From NCBI RefSeq assembly GCF_016741855.1, contig NZ_JAERRH010000007.1, positions 334,830-398,829 on the forward strand: 64,000 nt of DNA. Reading direction: 5' to 3'. The position numbers and the translations under genes are program-made. Shown here in pieces: positions 51,745 through 59,887 of this stretch (the stretch's first letter is position 1; each line of letters begins with the position of its first letter). The notes under the pieces are model-generated. The model was not told the origin of the DNA. It made no database searches and was given only the letters and a program-made list of their open reading frames with translations. This DNA is from Streptomyces musisoli (GTDB taxonomy: Bacteria; Actinomycetota; Actinomycetes; Streptomycetales; Streptomycetaceae).

Positions 51745-52557
51745 GTGGCTGAACCAACGGACGTGCGCATCGCGCTGTCGACCGCCTCCGTCTACCCGGA
51801 GTCGACGGCGACGGCCTTCGAGATCGCCGCGCGCCTCGGTTACGACGGCGTCGAGGTCATGGTGTGGACCGACCCGGTCAGCCAGGACATCGAGGCGCTG
51901 CGCCGCCTGTCGGACTACCACGGCATCCCCGTCCTGGCCGTCCACGCCCCCTGCCTGCTGATCACCCAGCGGGTCTGGTCCACCGACCCCTGGGTGAAGC
52001 TCCAGCGGGCCCGGTCGGCGGCGGAGAAGCTGGGGGCCTCCACCGTCGTCGTGCACCCGCCGTTCCGCTGGCAGCGGCAGTACGCCCGGGACTTCGTCGA
52101 CGGGATCTGGCGGATGGCGAACGAGACCGACGTGCGGTTCGCCGTCGAGAACATGTACCCGTGGCGCTACCGCGACCGCGAGATGCTCGCCTACGCGCCC
52201 GACTGGGACGTCACCAACGACGACTACCGGCACTTCACGATCGATCTCAGCCACACGGCGACGGCCCGTGCCGAAGCCCTGGACATGGTCGGCCGCATGG
52301 GGGACCGGCTCGGGCACGTCCACCTCGCCGACGGGCGGGGCTCGGCCAAGGACGAGCACCTGGTGCCCGGCCGCGGCACCCAGCCCTGCGCCGAGCTGCT
52401 CGAGCACCTGGTGCACACGGGCTTCGACGGCCATGTCGTGATCGAGGTCAACACCCGGCGGGCGATGTCCGGCGCCGAGCGCGAGGCCGACCTCGCCGAG
52501 GCCCTGGCGTTCACCCGCAAGCACCTGGCCTCGGCGGTGCGGGTGCCCCGGCGATGA
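51745..52557 (+). CDS. Xylose isomerase-like TIM-barrel protein (sugar phosphate isomerase/epimerase)
   Basis: A 270-residue AP_endonuc_2 barrel (PF01261): RIALSTASVYPESTATAFEIAARLGYDGVEVMVW, LAVHAPCLL, STVVVHPPFRWQ, RFAVENMYPWR, DLSHTATAR, LGHVHLADGRGSAKDEHLVPGRG and GHVVIEVNTRR. These hold the usual His, Glu and Asp metal ligands. The GTG at 51745 lies seven bases after TAAGGT (51732-51737), which fits a leaderless message. GTG 51736 is also open. The stop overlaps the TetR ATG (ATGA), so the repressor is co-translated. Substrate unknown; such proteins act in inositol, hydroxypyruvate or sugar catabolism. Confidence 0.88.
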   Translation: MAEPTDVRIALSTASVYPESTATAFEIAARLGYDGVEVMVWTDPVSQDIEALRRLSDYHGIPVLAVHAPCLLITQRVWSTDPWVKLQRARSAAEKLGASTVVVHPPFRWQRQYARDFVDGIWRMANETDVRFAVENMYPWRYRDREMLAYAPDWDVTNDDYRHFTIDLSHTATARAEALDMVGRMGDRLGHVHLADGRGSAKDEHLVPGRGTQPCAELLEHLVHTGFDGHVVIEVNTRRAMSGAEREADLAEALAFTRKHLASAVRVPRR

Positions 52558-53159
52558 GCGAGACCACCCCCCGCCGCCGCGGCCGCCCGCCGCGCACCGA
52601 GTCCGCCGACACCCGCGACCGCATCCTCACCGCCGCCCGCGAGGAGTTCTCCGCGCGCGGGTACGAGAAGACGTCCGTACGCGGCATCGCCAAGGCGGCC
52701 GGCGTGGACTCCGCGCTCGTCCACCACTACTTCGGCACCAAGGAGCAGGTCTTCGAGGCGGCCATCGAGATCGCCTTCGCCCCCGCCCTGCACGCGCCGG
52801 TCGCGGTGGCCGACGGGCCGGTGGCGGAGGTCGGGGAGCGGCTGACCCGCTTCGTCTTCGGGGTCTGGGACAACCCCACGACCCGTGCGCCCCTCCTCGC
52901 GATCTTCCGGTCCGCCGTCAACAACGAGACCGCCGCCGCCGTCTTCCGCCGGCTCGTCGCCACGCAGCTGCTGCGCCGCGTCGCCGCCCAGCTGGACCTG
53001 CCGGACGCGGAGCTGCGCGCCGAGCTGGCCGCCGCGCAGATCGTGGGCACGGCGCTGATGCGCTACGTGATCAAGCTGGAGCCGCTGGCCTCGGCGGACC
53101 TGGAGCAGATCATCGCGCGGGTGGCGCCGGTGGTGCAGATCCATCTGACGCAGCCCTGA
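52554..53159 (+). CDS. TetR-family regulator coupled to the TIM-barrel gene
   Basis: A 201-residue TetR protein. After a basic start (PRRRGRPPRTESA) the HTH is TRDRILTAAREEFSARGYEKTSVRGIAKAAGVDSALVHHYFGTKEQVFEAAIE, the HHYFGTKE type. A TetR_C_11-like ligand domain (ERLTRFVFGVWDNPTTRAPLLAIFRSAVNNETAAAVFRRL and ELAAAQIVGTALMRYVIKLEPL) follows. The ATG overlaps the stop of the TIM-barrel gene. It would be expected to repress this operon or another catabolic set; the target and ligand are unknown. A partial duplication follows its stop. Confidence 0.9.
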   Translation: MSETTPRRRGRPPRTESADTRDRILTAAREEFSARGYEKTSVRGIAKAAGVDSALVHHYFGTKEQVFEAAIEIAFAPALHAPVAVADGPVAEVGERLTRFVFGVWDNPTTRAPLLAIFRSAVNNETAAAVFRRLVATQLLRRVAAQLDLPDAELRAELAAAQIVGTALMRYVIKLEPLASADLEQIIARVAPVVQIHLTQP

Positions 53160-53233
53160 CAGCGACGCCGATTCGGATGAAACGCGCATCCCGCAGCCCT
53201 GACAGCGCCGATTCGTGAAACGCGCATCCCGCA
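53149..53233 (+). repeat. Overlapping direct duplication of the tetR 3' end
   Basis: Bases 53149-53195 (which contain the TetR stop TGA) are repeated, slightly shortened, at 53192-53233: both copies run CGCAGCCCTGACAGCG ... CCGATTCG ... GAAACGCGCATCCCGCA. Small indels (ACG; GAT) separate the copies. Confidence 0.8.
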
Positions 53234-53256
53234 TTCCGGACAACTGTGTCCAGCCC

Positions 53257-53287
53257 TTGGAGCACCGGCGTACGCTCGACCGTACAG
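53257..53287 (+). promoter_or_regulatory. Candidate ilvD promoter
   Basis: TTGGAG (53257-53262) and TACAGT (53282-53287) are 19 bases apart. GAAGGAG (53313-53319) before ATG 53330 is the ribosome site. Confidence 0.5.
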
Positions 53288-53329
53288 TCAGAACTTCCTG
53301 GCATTAGGTCTGAGAAGGAGCGAGCGACG

Positions 53330-55183
53330 ATGCCCGAGCTGAGGTCCCGCACAGTCACCCACGGCCGCAACATGGCGGGCGCCCGCGCCCTTATGCGTGC
53401 CTCCGGTGTACCGGGTGCGGACATCGGCCGGAAGCCGATCATCGCCGTCGCGAACTCCTTCACCGAGTTCGTGCCGGGCCACACCCACCTCCAGCCGGTC
53501 GGCCGGATCGTCAGCGAGGCGATCAAGGAGGCCGGCGGCATCCCGCGCGAGTTCAACACCATCGCGGTCGACGACGGCATCGCCATGGGTCACGGCGGCA
53601 TGCTGTACTCCCTGCCCTCCCGCGACCTGATCGCGGACTCGGTCGAGTACATGGTCGAGGCCCACTGCGCCGACGCCCTCGTCTGCATCTCCAACTGCGA
53701 CAAGATCACCCCGGGCATGCTGATGGCGGCCCTGCGCCTGAACATCCCGACGGTGTTCGTCTCCGGCGGCCCCATGGAGTCCGGCCGCGCCACCCTGGTC
53801 GACGGCACGGTCCGCACGCTCGACCTGGTCGACGCGATCTCCGACGCCGTCAACGACAAGATCTCCGACGAGGACATCCTCCGCATCGAGGAGAACGCCT
53901 GCCCCACCTGCGGCAGCTGTTCCGGCATGTTCACCGCCAACTCGATGAACTGCCTGACCGAGGCCATCGGCCTCTCCCTGCCCGGCAACGGCTCGGTCCT
54001 CGCCACCCACACCGCGCGCCGCGCCCTGTACGAGAACGCGGCCCGCACGGTCATGGACCTCACCCGCCGCTACTACGAGCAGGACGACGACACGGTCCTG
54101 CCCCTCAACATCGCCACCTTCCAGGCCTTCGAGAACGCCATGGCCCTGGACATCGCGATGGGCGGCTCCACCAACACCATCCTGCACCTGCTGGCCGCCG
54201 CCCAGGAGGCCGGCGTCCCGTTCGGCCTGGACGAGATCGACGCCGTCTCGCGCCGCGTGCCCTGCCTGGCGAAGGTGGCGCCGAACGTCGCCAAGAACCG
54301 CACGTACTACATGGAGGACGTGCACCGCGCCGGCGGCATCCCGGCCCTCCTCGGCGAACTGCACCGCGCCGGCCTGCTCAACGAGGACGTCCACGCGGTC
54401 CACAGCCCCTCCCTCTCGGACTGGATGAAGACCTGGGACGTCCGCGGCGGCTCCCCGTCCGCGGAGGCCGTGGAGCTGTGGCACGCGGCGCCCGGCTGCG
54501 TCCGCTCCGCCGAGGCCTTCTCCCAGTCCGAGCGCTGGGAGTCCCTCGACGACGACGCCGAGAACGGCTGCATCCGCTCCGCCGAGCACGCCTACTCCAA
54601 GGACGGCGGCCTGGCGGTCCTGAGGGGCAACCTCGCCGTCGACGGCTGCGTGGTCAAGACGGCCGGCGTGGACGAGTCGATCTGGACCTTCGAGGGCCCG
54701 GCGGTCGTCTGCGAGTCCCAGGAGGAGGCCGTCCAGCGCATCCTCACCCAGGAGGTCAAGGACGGCGACGTCGTCGTCATCCGCTACGAGGGCCCCAAGG
54801 GCGGCCCCGGCATGCAGGAGATGCTGTACCCGACCTCGTACCTGAAGGGCCGCGGCCTCGGCAAGACCTGCGCCCTGATCACCGACGGCCGCTTCTCCGG
54901 CGGCACCTCGGGCCTGTCCATCGGCCACGCCTCCCCCGAGGCGGCCTCCGGCGGCACGATCGCCCTGGTCCAGGACGGCGACCGCATCCGCATCGACATC
55001 CCGGGCCGCTCGATCGAGCTGCTGGTCGACGAGGCCGAGCTGGCCCGCCGCGAGCAGGCCCTGAACGGCGTCTACGCCCCGAAGAACCGCGAACGCAAGG
55101 TCTCCGCCGCCCTCCGCGCCTACGCGGCGATGGCGACGAGCGCCGACAAGGGCGCGGTCCGTGACGTGTCCCGGCTGGGCTGA
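53330..55183 (+). CDS. ilvD: Dihydroxy-acid dehydratase
   Basis: Dehydrates 2,3-dihydroxy-3-isovalerate and its homologue in valine, leucine and isoleucine synthesis, with an oxygen-labile Fe-S cluster. The 617 residues show NMAGARALMRASG, VANSFTEFVPGH, AVDDGIAMGHGGMLYSLPSR, SNCDKITPGMLMAALRLNIPTVFVSGGPME (CDK motif), the cluster-binding CPTCGSCSGMFTANSMNCL, and the C-terminal YEGPKGGPGMQEMLYPTSYLKGRGL and DGRFSGGTSGLSIGHASPEAASGG. Length matches the standard bacterial IlvD of ~615 residues. Start ATG has GAAGGAG ten bases upstream. A strong 13-bp terminator follows. No other ilv gene is adjacent, as is usual in Streptomyces. Confidence 0.97.
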   Translation: MPELRSRTVTHGRNMAGARALMRASGVPGADIGRKPIIAVANSFTEFVPGHTHLQPVGRIVSEAIKEAGGIPREFNTIAVDDGIAMGHGGMLYSLPSRDLIADSVEYMVEAHCADALVCISNCDKITPGMLMAALRLNIPTVFVSGGPMESGRATLVDGTVRTLDLVDAISDAVNDKISDEDILRIEENACPTCGSCSGMFTANSMNCLTEAIGLSLPGNGSVLATHTARRALYENAARTVMDLTRRYYEQDDDTVLPLNIATFQAFENAMALDIAMGGSTNTILHLLAAAQEAGVPFGLDEIDAVSRRVPCLAKVAPNVAKNRTYYMEDVHRAGGIPALLGELHRAGLLNEDVHAVHSPSLSDWMKTWDVRGGSPSAEAVELWHAAPGCVRSAEAFSQSERWESLDDDAENGCIRSAEHAYSKDGGLAVLRGNLAVDGCVVKTAGVDESIWTFEGPAVVCESQEEAVQRILTQEVKDGDVVVIRYEGPKGGPGMQEMLYPTSYLKGRGLGKTCALITDGRFSGGTSGLSIGHASPEAASGGTIALVQDGDRIRIDIPGRSIELLVDEAELARREQALNGVYAPKNRERKVSAALRAYAAMATSADKGAVRDVSRLG

Positions 55184-55193
55184 CCGGTCGTGA

Positions 55194-55223
55194 CAGGGGC
55201 CGCCTCCCGGTGGAGGCGGCCCC
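55194..55223. terminator. Bidirectional terminator between ilvD and the kinase gene
   Basis: Perfect 13-bp stem (55194-55206 with 55211-55223), loop CGGT, between convergent ilvD and the kinase gene. Confidence 0.85.
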
Positions 55224-55244
55224 TTCGCGTTCTCCCGCCCCGGG

Positions 55245-57395
55245 TCACCAGGTCCCCGGCGAGCGCCCGTCCACGGCGAAGACCGTGCCGTCGGGCGCGG
55301 TGGCGCAGACCCGGTCGCCGAGGGGCACCGGGGCGGGCGGAGTGCTCATGACCCGGGCCGAGCCGGCGCCCAGCCGCACCGGCGTCTGCCCGACGAGCCG
55401 CCCCCTGCGGGCGTCGACGGCGAGCAGCCGGCCGTCGCTCGCCGTGAAGTACACCCGCTCGCCCCGCGCCACCGGCAGCGAACTGCGGCTCACCGACGTC
55501 TCCAGGTGCCACAGGCGCTTGCCCGACGCCATGTCCACGGCGTCCAGGGAGCCACCGGTGGCCAGGACGTAGACGACGTCCCCCCGCACGGTGGCGTGCG
55601 CCCCGTCCAGTACGGCGGGCAGCGCGACACGCCGGGCGGCACCGGACCCGGGGGTGTAGCGGACGACCTCCTTCGCGCCGTAGCCGCTGTCGACGGCCAG
55701 GAAGAACACCGAACCGTCGCCCCGGGCCGCGAACGGCTTGAGCCAGCCCCGCAGCCGGACGTCCCACCGCACCCGGCCGGTCCGCGTATCCACCGCGCTC
55801 ACCTGGGTGCTCGCCCCGTCGGCCGACGTACGCGTCGCGTACGCGGTCTTTTCCGCCGCACCCGGGAACGTCACCAACGACGGCACGCCCTGGCCGGGGA
55901 CGGCCCGCCGCCACCGGGTGGCGCCGGTCGCGCCGTCCACGCCGGTGACCGTGCCGTCGGCGCCGGTGAGCAGAGCCGTACTCCCGGCGTACCGCACGGT
56001 CGTTCCCGCGGGCAGCCGGCGCCGCCACACGTCCTTGCCCGTGGCCGGGTCGAGGCCCGCGAGCCGGGAGCCGCCGTCCGTGTACGGCTGCACCACTCCG
56101 CCGGAGACGACCGGGGGCCCGCTCGCCGACCGCGTGTCGACCGAGCGCCGCCACAGCAGCCCGCCGTCGGACGCAGAGAGCGCGAAGACGACACCCGGCC
56201 GCGCACAGAACAACTTCCCGGCACCGGACGCGCATTGCGGCATGCCCGAGCCGCCGACCGCCGGCCGGGCCGTCCAGCTGCCCGAAGCCGCCGTCAGCGC
56301 CGGCGCGCCCTCCTTCTCCGGCGCGTGCCCGTCCCCGCCGAGCAACCCGGACAGCCCCGACACCCCGCTCAGCGCGGCCGAGGCGAGGGCGCCGGTCAGC
56401 GCCAGCCCGAGGGCTCCGGCCCCCAGCACCGCCCGTCTGCGCAGCAGGCGCCGCACGGACCGCAGCCCGGAGGCCCGCCCGGTCGGCGCGGCACGGCCGG
56501 GGACCGCCGGCGCGGGCCCGTCCTCGCTCCTGCGCTGCGCCGGTATGAACGCCTGGGTGTCGTACGACGCCGCCACCGAGCGCAGTTCCCGCATCAGCTC
56601 GTCCGGCGTGGGCCGGTCCGCGGGCTCCTTGGCGAGGCACCGCCGCACCAACGGCGCGAGACCCTCCGGCACACCGCCCAGATCGGGTTCGTCGTGGACC
56701 ACCTGGTAGGCGACCACGTACGGGCTGTCGGAGTCGAACGGGCCGCGCCCGGTGGCCGCGTGCACCATGACCGAGCCGAGCGCGAAGATGTCGGCCGCCG
56801 GACCCACCTCGCGGGGCCGCCGGAACTGCTCCGGCGCCATGAACGGCGGTGTGCCGATCAACTTGCCCGTCTCCGTGCGCAGTTCGCTGTCCTTCGGCCG
56901 GGAGATACCGAAGTCGATCACCTTCGGACCGTCCTCGGCGAGCAGCACGTTGCTGGGCTTCAGATCGCGGTGCACCACACCGACCCGGTGGATGTCGCGC
57001 AGCGCCTCGGCCAGCCCGGCCATCAGCCGGCGCAGCTGCTCGGGCGCCATGGGCCCCTTCCGCTTCACCTGCTCGGAGAGGGTCGGACCGGGAATGAACA
57101 GCGTGGCCATCCAGGGCCGTTCGGCCTCCGGATCGGCGTCCACGACGGGCGCCGTGAAGGCCCCGCTGACCCTGCGGGCGGCGGCCACCTCCTGCCGGAA
57201 ACGGCCCCTGAACTCGGGATCGCGGGCGAACTCGGCGTGTACGACCTTCACCGCGAGCTTCATCCCCGAGGTGCTCCGGGCGAGGTGTACGACCCCCATG
57301 CCACCGGATCCCAGACAGGACTCCAACCGGTAGTGACCGGCGTACTCGGGAAGTTCCGCTTCCGCGCCCGCTCCAGTGTTGCGCTGTGGCGCCAT
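55245..57395 (-). CDS. Hanks-type Ser/Thr protein kinase with extracellular PQQ-like beta-propeller
   Basis: A 716-residue membrane kinase. The intracellular kinase domain (~18-285) shows the Gly loop LGSGGMGVVHLARS, the Lys LAVKVVHAE, VVHRDLKPSNVLL (HRDLKPxN), KVIDFGIS (DFG), GTPPFMAPEQF (APE) and DIFALGSVMVHAATGRGPF. All catalytic residues are present. One membrane helix (LGAGALGLALTGALASAAL, ~345) leads to repeats of the PQQ/pyrrolo-quinoline type (VFALSASDGGLLWRRSV, LAGLDPATGKDVWRRRLPAG, VTGVDGATGATRWRRAV, VSAVDTRTGRVRWDVRL, DAVDMASGKRLWHLE, LLAVDARRGRLVG), probably an outside sensor propeller. ATG 57395 lies after GGGGGTGG. Confidence 0.93.
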   Translation of the reverse strand: MAPQRNTGAGAEAELPEYAGHYRLESCLGSGGMGVVHLARSTSGMKLAVKVVHAEFARDPEFRGRFRQEVAAARRVSGAFTAPVVDADPEAERPWMATLFIPGPTLSEQVKRKGPMAPEQLRRLMAGLAEALRDIHRVGVVHRDLKPSNVLLAEDGPKVIDFGISRPKDSELRTETGKLIGTPPFMAPEQFRRPREVGPAADIFALGSVMVHAATGRGPFDSDSPYVVAYQVVHDEPDLGGVPEGLAPLVRRCLAKEPADRPTPDELMRELRSVAASYDTQAFIPAQRRSEDGPAPAVPGRAAPTGRASGLRSVRRLLRRRAVLGAGALGLALTGALASAALSGVSGLSGLLGGDGHAPEKEGAPALTAASGSWTARPAVGGSGMPQCASGAGKLFCARPGVVFALSASDGGLLWRRSVDTRSASGPPVVSGGVVQPYTDGGSRLAGLDPATGKDVWRRRLPAGTTVRYAGSTALLTGADGTVTGVDGATGATRWRRAVPGQGVPSLVTFPGAAEKTAYATRTSADGASTQVSAVDTRTGRVRWDVRLRGWLKPFAARGDGSVFFLAVDSGYGAKEVVRYTPGSGAARRVALPAVLDGAHATVRGDVVYVLATGGSLDAVDMASGKRLWHLETSVSRSSLPVARGERVYFTASDGRLLAVDARRGRLVGQTPVRLGAGSARVMSTPPAPVPLGDRVCATAPDGTVFAVDGRSPGTW

Positions 57396-57555
57396 GGACC
57401 ACCCCCGTGCTGTTCGTCCGCGCGCGCGACGCACGGAGCCTAGTCGATGACTCGTGCGAGACAGAGGCGGCTTGCTAGCGTCTGCGGGCGAGTCGTGCGC
57501 ACGTTGCGCGCCGCGCTCGCCGAGTTCCAGGAAACGACGGGGGAGGACCACGATC

Positions 57556-57894
57556 ATGTCCGTTGACCGTGCACAAGAGGCCGAGGCCATCGACAACGGC
57601 GCCGACGGCGGCGACGGCGCGACGACGCAGGCGGCGGCAGCAGCCGTACGCACCTACGCCGTCGCCCCCGGCGTCCGGCTGAACGTCCGCAGCGGCCCGG
57701 GCACCGGGTACAACCTGGTCCGCATCCTGCCGGAGGGCGTCCGGGTGCCGATCTACTGCCAGACGCCCGGCACGACGGTGGCCGGCGCCTACGGCACGAC
57801 GAACATCTGGGATCTCATCGACAACGGTGAGTACGTCTCGGACGCCTATGTGCACACGGGCAGCGACGGCTACATCGCGGCCCGCTGCGGCTGA
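57556..57894 (+). CDS. Small SH3-like domain protein (112 aa)
   Basis: A 112-residue protein whose residues ~32-112 form a bacterial SH3 (SH3_3-like) fold: TYAVAPGVRLNVRSGPGTGYNLVRILPEGVRVPIYCQTPGTTVAGAYGTTNIWDLI, DGYIAARCG. The LNVRSGPGT motif is diagnostic of wall-binding SH3b domains. No signal peptide is visible in the ~31-residue acidic/Gly-Ala start (SVDRAQEAEAIDNGADGGDGATT), so export, if any, would be by a non-classical route. Two Cys near the end may pair. ATG 57556 follows GGGGGAGGACCACGATC. It lies alone, divergent from the kinase. Confidence 0.82.
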   Translation: MSVDRAQEAEAIDNGADGGDGATTQAAAAAVRTYAVAPGVRLNVRSGPGTGYNLVRILPEGVRVPIYCQTPGTTVAGAYGTTNIWDLIDNGEYVSDAYVHTGSDGYIAARCG

Positions 57895-58157
57895 TCCGGA
57901 CCCACGACACGGCCTCGCCCGAAGCCGCCGGTCCGCCGGATCCGGCGCTGCCGGGAGCCGCCGATCCGCCGGACCGCCGGGAGCCGCCGATCCGACGGAC
58001 GCGGCGATGCCGGGAGCCACCGCTCCGTCGGGGCCTGGCGGCGGCGGACGTCACTGGTTCGGCCGGGGAGGTCCGCCCCGGCCGGAGTCGTCGCCCCGGC
58101 CGGGGGCCCGCCCGGCCGGGTGTCCGACCCGCTCGGGAGCCCGCTCGGAGCCGGAGC

Positions 58158-58163
58158 CATAAT
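58158..58163 (+). promoter_or_regulatory. CATAAT -10 box, leaderless start of the 180-residue membrane protein
   Basis: CATAAT ends six bases before the GTG at 58170. The 275 bp upstream of the GTG (57895-58169) are rich in CCGCCGG/CCGGGAGCC repeats with no gene. Confidence 0.5.
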
Positions 58164-58169
58164 CGTCCC

Positions 58170-58712
58170 GTGAGCGACGAAACCGGCACCCCGGACACCT
58201 CGGCGGGCCCCACCGGCGGAACGGCCCAGGGCGACGACGCGGCCCGGGTCGGCGGCCCCCGCCCCGAGCCCCTGCGCTTCTTCGGCACGTCCTGGGTGGC
58301 CCACGACAACGGCTACGCGGCCCGCCGTGCCGGCGTGGCCGTCGGCTCCCTCGTCGCCGCCGCGGCCTCCTGCCTGGTACTCCGCTTCGCCTTCGACGGC
58401 ATCCGGATCGCCGACACCGGCTCCTTCGTGATGCTGCTGATCGTCGCCATGTTCGCGATCTGCAGCGCGCTCGCCTTCCGTAACACCTGGGAGGGCTTCG
58501 GCAAGCGCCAGGACCCGCAGCGCCAGGCATCCCTGCGCGGCCTGCTCGCCATCGGCTTCGTCGGCTCCCTCCTCGCCTGCTTCTTCCGCTCCCTCACCGA
58601 GGCGCCGGGCGAGAAGCTGCACCGTGGGGAGTACGAGAAGGCACGCGAGGAATACGAGCGCCGCACCGCCAAGCGCACCGGCAACCCGTCGAAGAGGAAG
58701 CGCCGCCGCTGA
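58170..58712 (+). CDS. Multi-pass membrane protein of unknown function (180 aa)
   Basis: A 180-residue protein with three to four hydrophobic stretches (VAVGSLVAAAASCLVLRFAF, FVMLLIVAMFAICSALAF, GLLAIGFVGSLLACFFRS), a Gly/Asp-rich cytosolic start and a strongly basic tail (EEYERRTAKRTGNPSKRKRRR). I do not recognise the family. A CATAAT six bases before GTG 58170 indicates a leaderless message. The tail could bind nucleic acid or ribosomes, or simply set topology by positive-inside rule. Confidence 0.72.
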   Translation: MSDETGTPDTSAGPTGGTAQGDDAARVGGPRPEPLRFFGTSWVAHDNGYAARRAGVAVGSLVAAAASCLVLRFAFDGIRIADTGSFVMLLIVAMFAICSALAFRNTWEGFGKRQDPQRQASLRGLLAIGFVGSLLACFFRSLTEAPGEKLHRGEYEKAREEYERRTAKRTGNPSKRKRRR

Positions 58713-58965
58713 GCACCGGCACCACGCCGACGAACCGGCCGCCCGGCACCGCAGGGAGCGCCCCCGGCAGCCGCTGAAGCAGTCGCACCCGCCGGTGAAG
58801 CAGGCGCCCGGAGAACGGGGACCGGGCTCGGCCCCGCCCTCTGCACCGGCGTTCCCACACGGCGCCGTACGTCGCCCCTGTGAGCCCGGGCGCCTGGCCG
58901 AAAAGCGTCGCCCCGGTCCACGTATCCGCCGTCATTCCCCGCCCCGTTCCGCGCACCATGGCGGC

Positions 58966-59763
58966 ATGACCACGACCTCGGCCTCACCGGAGCCGTCCGC
59001 GCCGCAACCCTCCCTCCGCGCCCACTCCTTCAACGCCGCCGCGGCCCAGTACGCCGCGAACCGTCCCTCCTACCCGCCCGCCCTCCTGGACGCCGTCGAG
59101 GAACTGGCCGGCCGCCCCCTCGCCGGTGCCCGAGTCGTGGACGTCGGCGCCGGGACCGGAATCGCCACCGCGCTGCTGAGGGCCCGGGGCGCCGACGTCC
59201 TCGCGGTCGAACCCGGTGAGGGCATGGCCACCGAGTTCCGCCGCGCCCTGCCCCACAGCCCGATCGTGCGCGGCGACGGCAACGCCCTCCCCGTGGCCGA
59301 CGCCCACGCCGACCTCGTCACCTACGCCCAGGCGTGGCACTGGACCGACCCCGCGCACTCGGTGCCCGAGGCGCTGCGCGTGCTGCGGCCGGGCGGCGCG
59401 CTGGCCCTGTGGTGGAACACCGAAGCGCTCGACGTCCAGTGGATCGCCGAAGCCGCCGACCGCATCAGCCGCTTCTTCGGCCTCGCCACCGCCACCGAGA
59501 AGCGCGAGGCCGCGGACCGCACGGGCCTGGCCGACCCCACCGGCCGCCTCCGGTTCACCCGCCGCGAGGTCCGCTGGAGCCGCCGCGTCCCACTCGACAC
59601 CCATCTCGCCAACATCGGCAGCCACTCGGTCTTCCTGATCACACCCGAGGAGCGGAGGAACGCCTTCCTGGAGGCGGAGCGCGGCCATCTGCTGAAGGTC
59701 TTCCCGGAAGGCGTCGTCGAGGAGACCTACGACGTCCTCCTGCTCGTCGCGACCAAGAGCTGA
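58966..59763 (+). CDS. Class I SAM-dependent methyltransferase (Methyltransf_11-like)
   Basis: A 265-residue small-molecule methyltransferase. SAM motif I is ARVVDVGAGTGIATALLRARGADVLAVEPGEGM, then post-I IVRGDGNALPVADAHADLVTYAQAWHWTDPAHSVPEALRVLRPGGALALWWN, which is the UbiE/Coq5-like pattern. The start MTTTSASPEPSAPQPS is followed by SFNAAAAQYAANRPSYPPAL, typical of this group. Substrate is unknown. ATG 58966 is the first in-frame choice after CACCATGGCGG. A 12-bp terminator follows. Codon use matches the neighbours. Confidence 0.88.
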   Translation: MTTTSASPEPSAPQPSLRAHSFNAAAAQYAANRPSYPPALLDAVEELAGRPLAGARVVDVGAGTGIATALLRARGADVLAVEPGEGMATEFRRALPHSPIVRGDGNALPVADAHADLVTYAQAWHWTDPAHSVPEALRVLRPGGALALWWNTEALDVQWIAEAADRISRFFGLATATEKREAADRTGLADPTGRLRFTRREVRWSRRVPLDTHLANIGSHSVFLITPEERRNAFLEAERGHLLKVFPEGVVEETYDVLLLVATKS

Positions 59764-59782
59764 CCACCCCGCACCTCCCCCG

Positions 59783-59812
59783 ACGGCGGCCCGGTTCATC
59801 CCGGGCCGCCGT
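59783..59812 (+). terminator. Terminator after the methyltransferase gene
   Basis: Perfect 12-bp stem (59783-59794 with 59801-59812), loop of six bases. Confidence 0.8.
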
Positions 59813-59842
59813 TCTCGTGCGCGGCACAGCAACCACCGCCAC

Positions 59843-59887
59843 TTGACGGCGCCGACCGAGGGGCAGATTATTCATCGCATGATGAAT
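59843..59887 (+). promoter_or_regulatory. ABC exporter promoter with an 18-bp palindrome over the start
   Basis: TTGACG (59843-59848) and GATTAT (59866-59871) with a 17-base spacer form a good promoter. ATTCATCGCATGATGAAT (59870-59887) is a palindrome with perfect 7-base arms that covers the expected transcription start and the first codons (ATG 59879). It is a likely operator for a regulator not encoded next door. Confidence 0.65.
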
